A stretch of 64,000 nucleotides of DNA, taken from NCBI GenBank assembly GCA_937895705.1, contig CALBKM010000028.1:1-64000 (forward strand), in the 5' to 3' direction. Under the pieces are notes generated by a model, which was not told the DNA's origin, did no database searches, and saw only the letters and a list, made by a program, of their open reading frames with translations. Each line of letters starts with the position of its first letter. Positions within the stretch are counted from its first letter, which is position 1. Shown piece after piece: positions 8,801-18,498 of this stretch. The position numbers and the translations under genes are program-made. The DNA is from an uncultured Clostridia bacterium. GTDB taxonomy: Bacteria > Bacillota > Clostridia > Lachnospirales > Lachnospiraceae.

Positions 8801-9631
8801 TGACATAATTGTTGCATAATTAACATATCCTTTCACAGTTCGTTGAATATCATTTGCTCCATATATATACTTGGCATTCTCACAAATATCATCGAACGGC
8901 TTATGCGACAAAAAAATAGTTGCTACTTTTTTGTAATCTTTCTTTTTTTCCATAGACGAAAAAAACTCGCCAATTTTACCGCAGTTAATGCATGCATTAT
9001 TGGTTTCTCGATTTTCTGGCGTCCTCCAATTTGAATTTGCTATTATATAACGTATCCCATCGCAGATGTATTCCTGTGATTTGTACGATAAACTATTATT
9101 GACTTTCTTGCAGAATTCAATATATGGCAAATACTCCGCTTCTAATGTTGCCTCATCTACTTGCTTATTTGCACCACACTCAAAAGCATCGTGTTTTCCC
9201 AAAAATCTTAATCGGTCATGATTACCACAACATGAAATAAATTTATACCGTTCTACACCTATAGAGTCTAATAATCCATTGATAGCATCTGCTGCCTTCT
9301 CTACGCATTCAATCGCTACTTTTTTTAAGTATTCATTATACATCTCAACAATTCCCGAACCAGCCTTTTCGACTAGTGTTAATGCTTCGTCAACCATTTT
9401 TGAAAGATTATTCTCATCAATAGTCTCAAAATCATTTGGTCTTTCTCTTACTAATTTTTCTAAAGTTAAAACAACAATTTCTCTGGCATCAATTATGTCT
9501 CCCGTAAAAATGACATTTTGTATATCTAAGCCTTCATTTTTTATAGCATTCGCCAAGTCCTTAATTCTTTTTGTTTCTTCATCTCTATTTTTCCCTAAAT
9601 GTAAATCTGAAATATGTAATAGCAATCCCAT
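5885..9631 (-). CDS. Metallophosphoesterase-STAND NTPase fusion
   Basis: A 1248-residue protein unlike any named gene I know. Residues 1-285 are a complete calcineurin-type metallophosphoesterase: D-x-H (ISDLHLG, D9/H11), GDIID (44-48), GNHD (136-139), SHKP (242-245) and GDKH (280-283), so it should bind two metals and cut a phosphoester. A P-loop NTPase of the NACHT/STAND kind follows: Walker A GEPGTGKST (436-444) and Walker B CVIVDGLD (517-524). The remaining ~650 residues are helical with no motif I can name and probably sense a trigger. Start ATG 9631 follows AAAGGAGAAGG. It is last in the five-gene run, 72 bp after the DUF4062-Sel1 gene. AT-rich codon use sets it off from the core genes. 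An anti-phage role is inference. Confidence 0.8.
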   Translation of the reverse strand: MGLLLHISDLHLGKNRDEETKRIKDLANAIKNEGLDIQNVIFTGDIIDAREIVVLTLEKLVRERPNDFETIDENNLSKMVDEALTLVEKAGSGIVEMYNEYLKKVAIECVEKAADAINGLLDSIGVERYKFISCCGNHDRLRFLGKHDAFECGANKQVDEATLEAEYLPYIEFCKKVNNSLSYKSQEYICDGIRYIIANSNWRTPENRETNNACINCGKIGEFFSSMEKKKDYKKVATIFLSHKPFDDICENAKYIYGANDIQRTVKGYVNYATIMSLHGDKHSYVANIRNDHSELMCGLPICYNGVHYNLIDFSEDNGVSSVRFMVYNGNDWRIVPMTDCVGEVYTLCKKYIKGFALQLISKKKEIPHGFEELFRVIDESFNNERFCLIKTLFRECTTIYDSKQNKVPFNDDNIFEDILQLINLSSEQRVLAIKGEPGTGKSTFLSVQYIYMLRRFFCGESKYIPFYFDLDGLTKEMPPSLDISDINAIIAWYCDEFDVYLSQVNKISSKYGISPCVIVDGLDSNNMLTYTGHTVEHFFYRSLEEKIKSKDGKYIMGLHSNRDSKAELSFEQVKKFEYVCFLNKVSIVSYKKKEHHTRFIPAYLKLIRESSEDEIDKFYNILRKLRRISVDLDYIHGLDELLRDDIVDADSWDVMKRKLSLTTDRFEKAFRGVVGTVVFKAAYLLFFEGYTYELLREDESMRELTYVDFLKIRDNPEVAKFLIARHYIEQLNVFARNSESIAKESILNCFISRDVSVTIRLLIEELGIQAQVFRNIVNKHSDDLQGYFLSSLLYLLGHNKKYNGLRDINIEKVHLYDENMFWNECIYRSNILAQIVSVDIERQQQARNEFLFRLMTDERFRLFNRTYQLWYYDDIKDDSFKEKRGPKELYKKVGRGVDFNNCFMFLVSKIDYCFEYNKPYPLLEVDLFTLCDLIYSRLQYFDSKSLFYSADYNREENSTSASVLKRIVDIIANYIGKYVNSEQGRNLKSCVLVYFETVHNLFNKAMEEIKRKPGEDIDEPFVSLPIDFAKIINLCEMPRIGWNITKQADVFYKKDMPKYEKDIKNEAQEQGEACLVFETIGQHVLESVYIAEMFLPEQLLEEGYDKNKVISLILMSEVGKIAIGHDYTPDFYQASRVLMPKECKGRNEFLIHGAFDGYANLMNLFDAMQDIERALSHHSDINMRICQEIKLIQMEYKYYSLKEKLKFEENREANFKSEFVDLITSECKEIRRVLITKNASFRNEFEK

Positions 9632-9703
9632 AATCCTTCTCCTTTGTTTTTTATTATAACATGCCACATTAATGGCCTTAATTCAACCTCTAGCACATAT
9701 TCC

Positions 9704-12700
9704 TTACCTCGATATCATTTTCATCAATCGTATTGCCTTCGAATGGCCTCCTTTTGCCGCCTTACTAAATAAGTCATATGCTAATTCTTGATTCTTTTCT
9801 ACACCTTTCCCTCTGAGATATAGCATACCTAACAAAAACTGAGCGTCACTATCGCCTTGCTCAGTAGCACAAGCAAGCCATTTCGCCGCCACACTCATAT
9901 CCTTTTTGACACCTTTGCCCTTCATATGTACGCTTGCCAAACGAAATTGTGCACCCACATCCCCTTTTTCTGCTAATTCTGTGTAGAGTTCTATTGCTCT
10001 TGCTATATCTTTCTTTATTCCTTTACCTTTCATATAATAAAATGCCAATGACTGTTTTGCCTTATCATCTCCACATTCCGCCGCCTTTTCAAAATACGCA
10101 ATCGCCTTTTTTATATCTCTTGGCACTTTTTCCCCAATTGCATACATTACTCCAAGATCATTCATCGCAGACGAGTCACGTTGTTCTATTGCTCGTTCAT
10201 AATACTCCACTGTCTTTTTTATATCTCTTGGCACTAATACTCCTTCACTATACAATTTTCCTATAGCATGATTTGCATGGGGATATTCTAGGTCTGCAGC
10301 TTTTTCAAACCATATTAACGCATCCTTTCTTTTCAGTTCATATAATATAAGTCCTTTTTCATAATATACTTCCGCCAAAACATCACGGTATTTCTCTATC
10401 GCACTCTTCTCGTAAAAATCTTCGCAAACTCCTATCAGCAAATCATGCGTATTTAAAATACTTTCTACTTTCTTTTCTACTTTCAATAACTTAATGGAAT
10501 ATCTATACTGCTTCATCAATGCTAGAAAGGTCTGTTCTTTTCCATACATAGAATATCTTTTTTCAAGACATTCTGTTGCGTATGTGTCATACTGTGTCAG
10601 ATAGATTCTTCCACCCATTTTTCGTATTATATTTCCAATTCTAGTATAACTATCTACCAAATCTCTTAATCTAGCTTCATCCTTCAATTCCTTGTATATT
10701 TTTTCGTAGCAATCAGCATATTTCAAGTAAAGCTTCATTGCCTGTTTTGTAGCCTCATCCCCTTCCATATCGACGATTTCCTCATAATACATTGCTGCCA
10801 GCAAATAATGACTCGCCAAAACCTCCAACGTATTTACATCTTTCATCAAAGAGAAATAACATTCCATCCACATTATACCTTGGCTATAATACGATTCCGC
10901 ATCTTTATTTTTTCCCATAAAATACGAAGAAACTCCCATCGTTTTAAGTGCAAATGCCATCCCTCCATAATCATTAGCTATTTGACTCTTTTTGAATAAT
11001 TTTTTTCCCACCTCAATTGATAATTCATAATATGAAAACCCTCGCTCTCTTTCACTCATTTTCTCGCATGCAGAACCAATATGCCTATATAAACATATAA
11101 GTCTTTCCATATTACACTTCGTAGGATATCTATTACACATTTTCTCTCGAACAGTTCTACAACACTCATAAAATTCCATTGCTTCACTTGTGTTACCTTT
11201 TAGAACTAACGCCTTCGCTTTATGCTCGTATGCCTTACTTAAACAAGCAAGCGCAACCTCTCCTTGATTCTTTTCATTGAGTCTCTTGGCATACTCCATT
11301 TCTTTTTCTAACCAAAAATCCCCTTCATTGGTACTTCCAAGCAAATGGAATGCATTCCACATTCTGTAACAAATCCAACACAAGACATCGTACCAAGATG
11401 CTTTCCCTTCCTGTTCACAAGCTTTTTTACTAAAACCGAGGCCTTTATTGAACCATTTCAACGCTTCCTTCCAGTCACCATCCCGCCAACACTCATCCCC
11501 CATTTCTAAACATTCTACTCCTAAACTAATCGAGATTATTCCGTCCGGTTTTCTCTCATATATCGTCATATATCCTTCTCTAAGCTTTTCACGTAATGAC
11601 TGCGCTTTTCTCTTCTGCCCCGTCCTAAAATAAACCGTTTTTAAACAATACCAAACACTACATAACTTTTCTAAACTCTCCGTGGTGCCATCGACTTGGT
11701 ATCGTTCTTCTAACCGAGCAACAATCGCTGTAAGTATCTTCTGTTTTATCATCACAGTCTTTTCTTTTTCATCCCAATATGATGCCATTAATTCGAAAAA
11801 ACCACATATTTCACTTGACAACTCTCTCTCTTCAAGAACAACCTCACAATAAAACTCACCGCCATCCTCAAAAGCCTCTCTCTTTATCACATTTAACAAC
11901 TCTTTATTCTTTGTTTCGTATGCTTGGGTAATCAATTCTCTGGCTAACAAAGTGTTTTTTTGTAAACGAGCATAATACATTCCTTCATGAATTCGAAATG
12001 TATCCTCTTTATCCAATTTCTGAATACATCTTACTATTTGTTCCTCATAGGTACAAACATCATTAATATTCTCCAATACACTTTGCCTAATTAATCTATT
12101 CATAAAATCTACGCTGTCATCTTCACTTACATAAAAAAATACATCTAAATATTTCTTTAAACGCAAAAAGTCAAGTTCCTGAAATTCCATTCCGATATCG
12201 TTACAAATCATCTGCAAATCTTGACTACGTAGACCTGTTCTTGATACAGCTATGTATCGTACCATTTCCCAAAGAAATTTCTCATCACCATCAATTCTTT
12301 TTATTGCATATTCAATAATTGTCCGTATTGCCACATCTAACTGTTCTGGCATACCGACTACAACCTCTTCCACATACTCAATAATCTCTTTTTCTGTTTT
12401 TAACTCCCCGAGTTCCTCCGCATCCATCATGTTTAAGCGTTGAATCAAAAGGGAAATATACAAAGGATTTCCTATATTTTCTTTGCTTAAAATTTTCTGT
12501 TCTACAGAGTCATATGTATTACGGGAATAGGAAGCGAGCACTCCCTCCAAAACTCCCTTTGCATCTTTCTCACTTAATCTCGGTATTTCTTCTATCGTAA
12601 TACCTTCTTCTGGCAAAGAATAGCCATCAACACAAGTCAGCACAACTTGTACCTTTTCATTTTTCAAAGCAAAATCTAAACATTCTACATGTTCATCCCG

Positions 12701-13933
12701 CTCCAACAATTCAAGCGCATCTATACAAAGATATACTTTCTCGTCAGATACTCTACAGCACAAATTATTCAAGTACTCCAACCACTGCAAATACTCATAA
12801 GTCTTCTTGTCTGACTCTGATAAATCAAGCATTCGGTCGTACTCATCATCTGTTTCTAATATATCTGTCTGCTCTAACATACCTGTTTGATCTACTTCAC
12901 CTATCAAATCTATACTCGCGTCGCTCTTCCCACAATACCTTTCGTCCACACCTACCAACGACTCCATATAATACACCATCTGCTGTAGTAATAATTCCGC
13001 GGTTGTACTCATACTTCCCGCTCCTGCAAAGAACGCAAATACATTCTTCCCTTCCTTTTGCAGACGCTCCACCAACTTACACATAATCGCAGTCTTACCG
13101 CTACCCACTTCTCCCTGCAAAATAATCGGACAGGTTCCGTTTACCGCGCTCTGATAGTACTCCTCCAAAAGCGCTTCTCTTCCAACAAAAGAACGCAGCT
13201 TGCTTTCCATGAGCGCACGAAAAGCAAGCTGTTCCTTATCCTGCCAGCTTAAATTCTCATATTCCTTCCAGTCATCCCGGAACATTTCCGCAAAACAGTT
13301 CGTTAATACATTTTCCAAAGGTTGTCCGTTAGATGCGAAATCCACCAACTGACGGGCAGACTTATCCCATGCACAGGAATAAGTAATCAAACGGTCATCG
13401 TCTCCCAAATCCCGTTTAATTCTCTCCTTTAAGGCTTCAAGCTTTCTCTTACCTTCGTCCGTATGCTCCGCATACAAGTCCTTTTCCGCACCGTCCAGCA
13501 TATGTACCACCGGTTCACGGAAACATACCACACAGTGGTTCAGTTCGCCATACCTCTCCGACAAAGCACCATATTCCACCTCAAGGGCAGTGATACTTTT
13601 TACATAATCATCCGTCGTATATTTATCTTCTCTGCCACGGACAGACTTCTCTATCTGGTCCTCGCGCATCATAGTACCGTAACGTTCTCCAAGGAAAATG
13701 AGCATGTACGGATGGCTTCGGTCTATTTCATCAAGGCAGACCTTTAACACCTTTGCTGCACCTTCCTCCGTCTCCAAGGTGGAGGTATCCACACCCCAAC
13801 GAAGGTCGATAACCCCTACATTGTCTCCGTATTTCCGTGCCTCGTCACGAAGTGCCGGAAGCACTCGTTCCTGCACCAAGTCACGTTCTGCCTGCATGTC
13901 AATAAATGTACTCGAAATAAATATGTTCTTCAT
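9704..13933 (-). CDS. DUF4062-STAND NTPase with Sel1-like repeats
   Basis: A 1409-residue protein. Residues 1 to about 200 are DUF4062 (FISSTFIDMQAERDLV at 5-20), a TIR/NPHP3-like N-terminal module. The STAND NTPase follows: Walker A GEVGSGKT (274-281), Walker B VYLCIDALELL, a IGNPLYISLLIQRL helix and a winged-helix-like part. The middle is helical and TPR-like. From about residue 1190 to the end lie Sel1-type repeats (SAMNDLGVMYAIGEKVPRD, AQFLLGMLYLRGKGVEKN). The first ~310 residues are almost identical to the upstream paralogue, the rest only alignable or different. A multi-domain sensor-switch-effector protein is clear; the substrate and trigger are not. Confidence 0.82.
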   Translation of the reverse strand: MKNIFISSTFIDMQAERDLVQERVLPALRDEARKYGDNVGVIDLRWGVDTSTLETEEGAAKVLKVCLDEIDRSHPYMLIFLGERYGTMMREDQIEKSVRGREDKYTTDDYVKSITALEVEYGALSERYGELNHCVVCFREPVVHMLDGAEKDLYAEHTDEGKRKLEALKERIKRDLGDDDRLITYSCAWDKSARQLVDFASNGQPLENVLTNCFAEMFRDDWKEYENLSWQDKEQLAFRALMESKLRSFVGREALLEEYYQSAVNGTCPIILQGEVGSGKTAIMCKLVERLQKEGKNVFAFFAGAGSMSTTAELLLQQMVYYMESLVGVDERYCGKSDASIDLIGEVDQTGMLEQTDILETDDEYDRMLDLSESDKKTYEYLQWLEYLNNLCCRVSDEKVYLCIDALELLERDEHVECLDFALKNEKVQVVLTCVDGYSLPEEGITIEEIPRLSEKDAKGVLEGVLASYSRNTYDSVEQKILSKENIGNPLYISLLIQRLNMMDAEELGELKTEKEIIEYVEEVVVGMPEQLDVAIRTIIEYAIKRIDGDEKFLWEMVRYIAVSRTGLRSQDLQMICNDIGMEFQELDFLRLKKYLDVFFYVSEDDSVDFMNRLIRQSVLENINDVCTYEEQIVRCIQKLDKEDTFRIHEGMYYARLQKNTLLARELITQAYETKNKELLNVIKREAFEDGGEFYCEVVLEERELSSEICGFFELMASYWDEKEKTVMIKQKILTAIVARLEERYQVDGTTESLEKLCSVWYCLKTVYFRTGQKRKAQSLREKLREGYMTIYERKPDGIISISLGVECLEMGDECWRDGDWKEALKWFNKGLGFSKKACEQEGKASWYDVLCWICYRMWNAFHLLGSTNEGDFWLEKEMEYAKRLNEKNQGEVALACLSKAYEHKAKALVLKGNTSEAMEFYECCRTVREKMCNRYPTKCNMERLICLYRHIGSACEKMSERERGFSYYELSIEVGKKLFKKSQIANDYGGMAFALKTMGVSSYFMGKNKDAESYYSQGIMWMECYFSLMKDVNTLEVLASHYLLAAMYYEEIVDMEGDEATKQAMKLYLKYADCYEKIYKELKDEARLRDLVDSYTRIGNIIRKMGGRIYLTQYDTYATECLEKRYSMYGKEQTFLALMKQYRYSIKLLKVEKKVESILNTHDLLIGVCEDFYEKSAIEKYRDVLAEVYYEKGLILYELKRKDALIWFEKAADLEYPHANHAIGKLYSEGVLVPRDIKKTVEYYERAIEQRDSSAMNDLGVMYAIGEKVPRDIKKAIAYFEKAAECGDDKAKQSLAFYYMKGKGIKKDIARAIELYTELAEKGDVGAQFRLASVHMKGKGVKKDMSVAAKWLACATEQGDSDAQFLLGMLYLRGKGVEKNQELAYDLFSKAAKGGHSKAIRLMKMISR
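13003..13933 (-). repeat. Near-identical effector/NTPase 5' repeat, copy 1
   Basis: About 0.93 kb nearly identical at the DNA level to 17001-17931 (constant offset 3998 bp), covering the DUF4062 domain and Walker A region of the two tandem genes. Identity drops sharply afterwards. Confidence 0.85.
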
Positions 13934-13989
13934 CGTATGTACCCCTTGCTATTAATAATCTTTGCGTATACCCTAAATGCGCTATTACA

Positions 13990-16900
13990 TTAACCTTTAA
14001 TACTTAAAACTTCTTCCAACAAAACCCTATCCTTTTCCAAGCCGGTACGCTCATACAATTTCTTTGCTTCTTCCTTCGCTAAAAGAAAGTACTCCTTCGC
14101 TTCTGCAATTTGTCCCAATTTACAGAGAGATAAATACAATCCATTTAAAACCTTTACATAGATTCTAGTATTCCGAACACTGTCATTCTTTTCGCATACA
14201 GATTTACAATGTTCTAAAGCTTCTGTATATATCATGTATGCCTCATTTAGCTGATCGTCTGCCAAAAGTGTTTCAGCATATATAGAAAGGGATTCCATAA
14301 CACTTTCTTTAACATGTTCAGCATCATCCCGTAAATATATATCCCGATTAAGTTCAACCGCCCGTCTACCACAATCTAAAGCTTCCGTAATACGATTAGT
14401 TGCCAACAATGCCTTTGTATAATTTTTCCTTGTTTCAACGATGAGTGGCAAGTAATCCTTTTTCGAAACTTTTCCATGTGATTTTTCCTCAAGTCGTAGG
14501 GCTTTTTCAAAACACTCCAAAGCTTCTTCGAACTTTCTAAATTCACATAAAATCCAACCATTGTTATTATATGCCGTGAGCAACCTACATAGATTATAAA
14601 AATCTTCCCTCAAGCGATACTTTTCTTCTCTCGCATTCAGAAGTTTCACAGAAAAACCTAACGCTTCTTCATATTGCTTAAGTTCACATAATACAATACT
14701 CATAAAGAAATAATCATCTAGCCAATCCCCTTCAATAAGTTCGCTCACATCCTTCTCATATAGGATCTCCGTGCACTTTAGAGCCTTTTCATAATATAAC
14801 CGTGCTTCTTGTAACCTACCAAATCTGTATAATGCATGGCCTATTAGCCTATAACTGCTCAACAATTCGCTCAAACTCAATTCACTTCCAATCTTTTCAT
14901 ACAGTTCTTCCTCACACTTCAGTGCTTTCTCATAATACAACACCCCGTCCCTCTCCTGGCCTAAATTTTCCAACGTCATACCCATTAGCTTATATCTTCT
15001 TAACAAATGACGTAGACTCGATTCACTTCTACTCTTCTCATGCAATTCCTCGATGCACCTTAGACCCTTCTTGTAATACGACAATGCTTCTCCCTTCTGA
15101 TTTAATTCTTTCAGCTGTTGTCCTACCATAATATAACATCCTGACAACTCTCGCAAACTTCTTTCGCTTTCGTGCTTCTCATACATCTCTTCCGCACACT
15201 TGAGAGCCTTCTCGTAATACGACAGCGCTTCTCTCGCCTGACCTAAATATCTTAATACATCTCCCATTTTGTTATAACTAAATGATAAATCTTGCAGGAT
15301 TCTTTCACTTCTGAACTTCTCATGTAGCTCTTCCACACACCATAGAGCCTTTTCGTAATACACTCGAGCTTCACGGAAATTACTTAAACCGTATAGTGCA
15401 TCACCTACAATGTTATAAATGATAAACAATTCCGGCAGACTCGATTCGTTTCCTCTGATCTCATGCAGCTCTTCCGCACACCGTAGAGCCTTCACATAAC
15501 TCTGCCTTTCCTCTTTCCACTCCTTTAATGATCGTAGCACTCTTCCTATCATGACAAAACTAATTGACAACTCTCTCAAATTCAATTCGCTTCTACTCTT
15601 CATACACAGTTCTTTACAACATCTTTGATACTTTTCGAAATATACCAGCGCTTCTCGGCTCCGACCTAATTCCTTTAACACATTTCCCATATTTTTATAA
15701 CTAATCGACAACTCGCGCAGACTTCCTTCGCTTTCGTTGTTCTCATGCAGACTTTCCATGCATGCAACCACGGCCTCCCCAATTGTCAGTTTTGCTCTCA
15801 TTTCCTCTTTGGCAAGTCCCAATTGTTCCGGCAATCGCCACAAAAAGAAAGCGCGTATAGTTGATGTTTCTCCGTTCTCCTTCTCAATCAATCTACAATA
15901 AAATGTACCTTCATCCGCTACAGCCTCATTCGTAATCTCTTTTACTAACTCTTCATTTTTACTGTTGTACGCCAGTCCGATCAACTTGCTTGCAAATTCC
16001 TCATCCTTACAAATCCGGGCAAAATACATTCCTTCCCGTATCCGCAATCCATCTGCCTCATCCAAGCTCTTCAAATACTCTTTTATCGTCACTTCCTTTG
16101 CTTCCCTATCCGTCAATCCCTTTAATAGTCCCTGACGGATTACCTTGTGAGTAAAGTCAATTCGGTCATCCTCATGTACATAGAAAAAGCTATCTAGATA
16201 CTTCATCAAAAGAGTCAGGTCAAGTATCGGCATCGTTCTTCCTTTTGCCGCAAAAATCCCCTGTAAATCAGACATTCGAAGACCGTTTCGAGATATTGCC
16301 AAATACTGAAGGATTTCAAATAACACTTCATGTTCTTCGCTGATTTTTTCGATTCCGTCCCGAATAACAGATACGATGGCTTCTTCTGTTTCCTCCGGCA
16401 TTTCCCTGATAATCCCGGTACCGAGTGCAACGATTTCTTCCTCATTCATAGCTTTTCGCAGTTCTTCCGTATCCATCATATTCAGTCTCTGAATAAGTAA
16501 AGAGATATACAATGGATTTCCAATGCTCTTTTTCTTCAGGATTTCCGCTTCGATGGCTGCATAAGCATTACGGGAATAAGATGCCAATATTCCCTCTGCC
16601 ACCGTCTTTGCATCCTCTTCACTTAATGCAGGAATCTGTTTTACTTCTCTTTTCACTATAGCTTCCATCGGAAGTTCGAACTCATCCGTACAAGATGCAA
16701 CTACTTGTACATTCTTTCTTCTTATAAAGAAATCCAGCCTTTCCAAATGTTCATCCCGGAATAACTGATCCATGGCATCGATACAGAAATACACCTTCTC
16801 TCCTTCCGGAAGTCTAAAACACAACTCTCCCAGTTGCTCCATCCAGTCATCATACTGTACTCTCTTCTCACCGGCACGCAACAGTTTCTCTGTCACATCA

Positions 16901-17931
16901 TCCGTTTCGTCCTTCTCCGCCTCTTTCTCCCCGAAATGCACCTCTGCCCCCAGCAGATTCTCCATATAGTACACCATCTGCTTTACCAAGGATTCAGCAT
17001 TGGTACTCATACTACCCGCGCCGGAGAAAAACGCAAATACATTCTTTCCTTCCTTCTTAAGACGCTCCACCAACTTACACGTAATCGCAGTCTTACCACT
17101 ACCCACTTCTCCCTGCAAGATAATCGGACAGGTTCCGTTTACCGCGCTCTGATAGTACTCCTCCAAAAGAGCTTCTCTTCCCACAAAAGAACGCAGCTTG
17201 CTTTCCATAAGCGCACGAAAAGCAAGCTGTTCTTTATCCTGCCAGCTTAAATTCTCATATTCCTTCCAGTCATCCCGGAACATTTCCGCAAAACAGTTCG
17301 TTAATACATTTTCCAAAGGTTGTCCGTTAGATGCGAAATCCACCAACTGACGGGCAGACTTGTCCCATGAACAAGAATAGGTAATTAAACGGTCATCGTC
17401 TCCCAAATCCCGTTTAATCCGTTCCTTTAACGCCTCAAGCTTTCTCTTACCTTCCTCCGTATGCTCCGCATACAATTCCTTTTCCGCACCGTCCAGCTTA
17501 TGTACCACCGGTTCACGGAAACATACCACACAATGGTTCAGTTCGCCGTACTTCTCCGACAAAGCACCGTACTCCACCTCAAGGGCTGTGATACTCTTTA
17601 CATAATCATCCGTTGTATATTTATCTTCTCTGCCACGGACAGACTTCTCGATCTGGTCCTCACGCATCATGGTGCCGTAACGTTCTCCAAGGAAAATAAG
17701 CATGTACGGATGGCTTCGGTCGATTTCATCAAGGCAAACCTTTAGCACCTTCGCTGCACCGTCCTCTGTCTCCAGTGTAGAAGTGTCCACACCCCAACGA
17801 AGGTCGATAACCCCTACATTGTCTCCGTATTTCCGTGCCTCGTCACGAAGTGCCGGAAGCACTCGTTCCTGCACCAAGTCACGTTCTGCCTGCATGTCAA
17901 TAAATGTACTCGAAATAAATATGTTTTTCAT
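13990..17931 (-). CDS. DUF4062-STAND NTPase with TPR repeats
   Basis: A 1313-residue paralogue of the next gene. DUF4062 at 1-200, Walker A GEVGSGKT at 274-281, Walker B VYFCIDAMDQL, then IGNPLYISLLIQRL and a winged-helix-like stretch (YLAISRNGLRMSDL). From about residue 730 there is a long array of TPR-like repeats of about 47 residues with the pattern Y-x-x-M-G-x-x-L-x-x-L-G ... A-L-x-Y-Y-E-K-A-L-x-C-x-E-E (for example GQAREALSYYEKALKCAEEM). The array is probably the ligand-sensing part. ATG 17931 is preceded by a purine-poor site (AAAGGGTACATACG). It is 48 bp after the PGDYG-like gene. Role in defence is inferred from architecture. Confidence 0.82.
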   Translation of the reverse strand: MKNIFISSTFIDMQAERDLVQERVLPALRDEARKYGDNVGVIDLRWGVDTSTLETEDGAAKVLKVCLDEIDRSHPYMLIFLGERYGTMMREDQIEKSVRGREDKYTTDDYVKSITALEVEYGALSEKYGELNHCVVCFREPVVHKLDGAEKELYAEHTEEGKRKLEALKERIKRDLGDDDRLITYSCSWDKSARQLVDFASNGQPLENVLTNCFAEMFRDDWKEYENLSWQDKEQLAFRALMESKLRSFVGREALLEEYYQSAVNGTCPIILQGEVGSGKTAITCKLVERLKKEGKNVFAFFSGAGSMSTNAESLVKQMVYYMENLLGAEVHFGEKEAEKDETDDVTEKLLRAGEKRVQYDDWMEQLGELCFRLPEGEKVYFCIDAMDQLFRDEHLERLDFFIRRKNVQVVASCTDEFELPMEAIVKREVKQIPALSEEDAKTVAEGILASYSRNAYAAIEAEILKKKSIGNPLYISLLIQRLNMMDTEELRKAMNEEEIVALGTGIIREMPEETEEAIVSVIRDGIEKISEEHEVLFEILQYLAISRNGLRMSDLQGIFAAKGRTMPILDLTLLMKYLDSFFYVHEDDRIDFTHKVIRQGLLKGLTDREAKEVTIKEYLKSLDEADGLRIREGMYFARICKDEEFASKLIGLAYNSKNEELVKEITNEAVADEGTFYCRLIEKENGETSTIRAFFLWRLPEQLGLAKEEMRAKLTIGEAVVACMESLHENNESEGSLRELSISYKNMGNVLKELGRSREALVYFEKYQRCCKELCMKSRSELNLRELSISFVMIGRVLRSLKEWKEERQSYVKALRCAEELHEIRGNESSLPELFIIYNIVGDALYGLSNFREARVYYEKALWCVEELHEKFRSERILQDLSFSYNKMGDVLRYLGQAREALSYYEKALKCAEEMYEKHESERSLRELSGCYIMVGQQLKELNQKGEALSYYKKGLRCIEELHEKSRSESSLRHLLRRYKLMGMTLENLGQERDGVLYYEKALKCEEELYEKIGSELSLSELLSSYRLIGHALYRFGRLQEARLYYEKALKCTEILYEKDVSELIEGDWLDDYFFMSIVLCELKQYEEALGFSVKLLNAREEKYRLREDFYNLCRLLTAYNNNGWILCEFRKFEEALECFEKALRLEEKSHGKVSKKDYLPLIVETRKNYTKALLATNRITEALDCGRRAVELNRDIYLRDDAEHVKESVMESLSIYAETLLADDQLNEAYMIYTEALEHCKSVCEKNDSVRNTRIYVKVLNGLYLSLCKLGQIAEAKEYFLLAKEEAKKLYERTGLEKDRVLLEEVLSIKG
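17001..17931 (-). repeat. Near-identical effector/NTPase 5' repeat, copy 2
   Basis: Partner of 13003-13933; same strand, no gaps needed over the conserved part. Confidence 0.85.
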
Positions 17932-17979
17932 CGTATGTACCCTTTAGTTATATAGTTTTATCTTTCTGTATTTCTGGCT

Positions 17980-18498
17980 TTATTCTCCCGCGGTCTCTAC
18001 CTTCTCGTAGGTCTCTTCCATAATCTCCCCTTGGATAATATACACATTCTCCGGGTCCTCGTAAGTAACCGCATAGTAATCTCCGGCATTTCCGAAAAGC
18101 TCCGAATCGCAGTGTTTTGTATAGACCGAAAAATCCTTCTCCATCCTTCTGGCATACACATAAGAGTCCCGCATCAGACGACATCCTTCTACTTTCTCCA
18201 AGTCAATGCCATGTCGTCGCGCCACGACTTCCACCTCGGCCGGATTCCGTTCGTCAATCACTTCATACTTACTTTCAAACAAGTTTCTCGGAATCGGATA
18301 GATATCTTCATGGGCCCCTATCATGATGTACATCTCTTCTCCTGCCGGCACCGTCACATCACCTTCCAAAGTATGAATCACAATCGGTTCTCCGGCTTCC
18401 TTCACATTCAGGCTCTTCACAAAGTGAAGGTTCTTCTTTTTCTTTTTGTAAAGCGCTAGCTCTTCAAGGTTATAAACTACTTTTGAATGAATGTCCAT
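17980..18498 (-). CDS. PGDYG-like small protein of the STAND operon
   Basis: A soluble protein of 172 residues when started at ATG 18498, which follows GGGGAGAG by six bases and overlaps the preceding gene by 22 bp. No membrane segment or catalytic motif is visible. The end (NAGDYYAVTYEDPENVYIIQ followed by GEIMEETYEKV) resembles the PGDYG family, a small domain of unknown biochemistry. A charged KKKKK stretch lies near the start. Tight coupling with the membrane protein and the STAND genes suggests an accessory or partner role. Confidence 0.6.
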   Translation of the reverse strand: MDIHSKVVYNLEELALYKKKKKNLHFVKSLNVKEAGEPIVIHTLEGDVTVPAGEEMYIMIGAHEDIYPIPRNLFESKYEVIDERNPAEVEVVARRHGIDLEKVEGCRLMRDSYVYARRMEKDFSVYTKHCDSELFGNAGDYYAVTYEDPENVYIIQGEIMEETYEKVETAGE

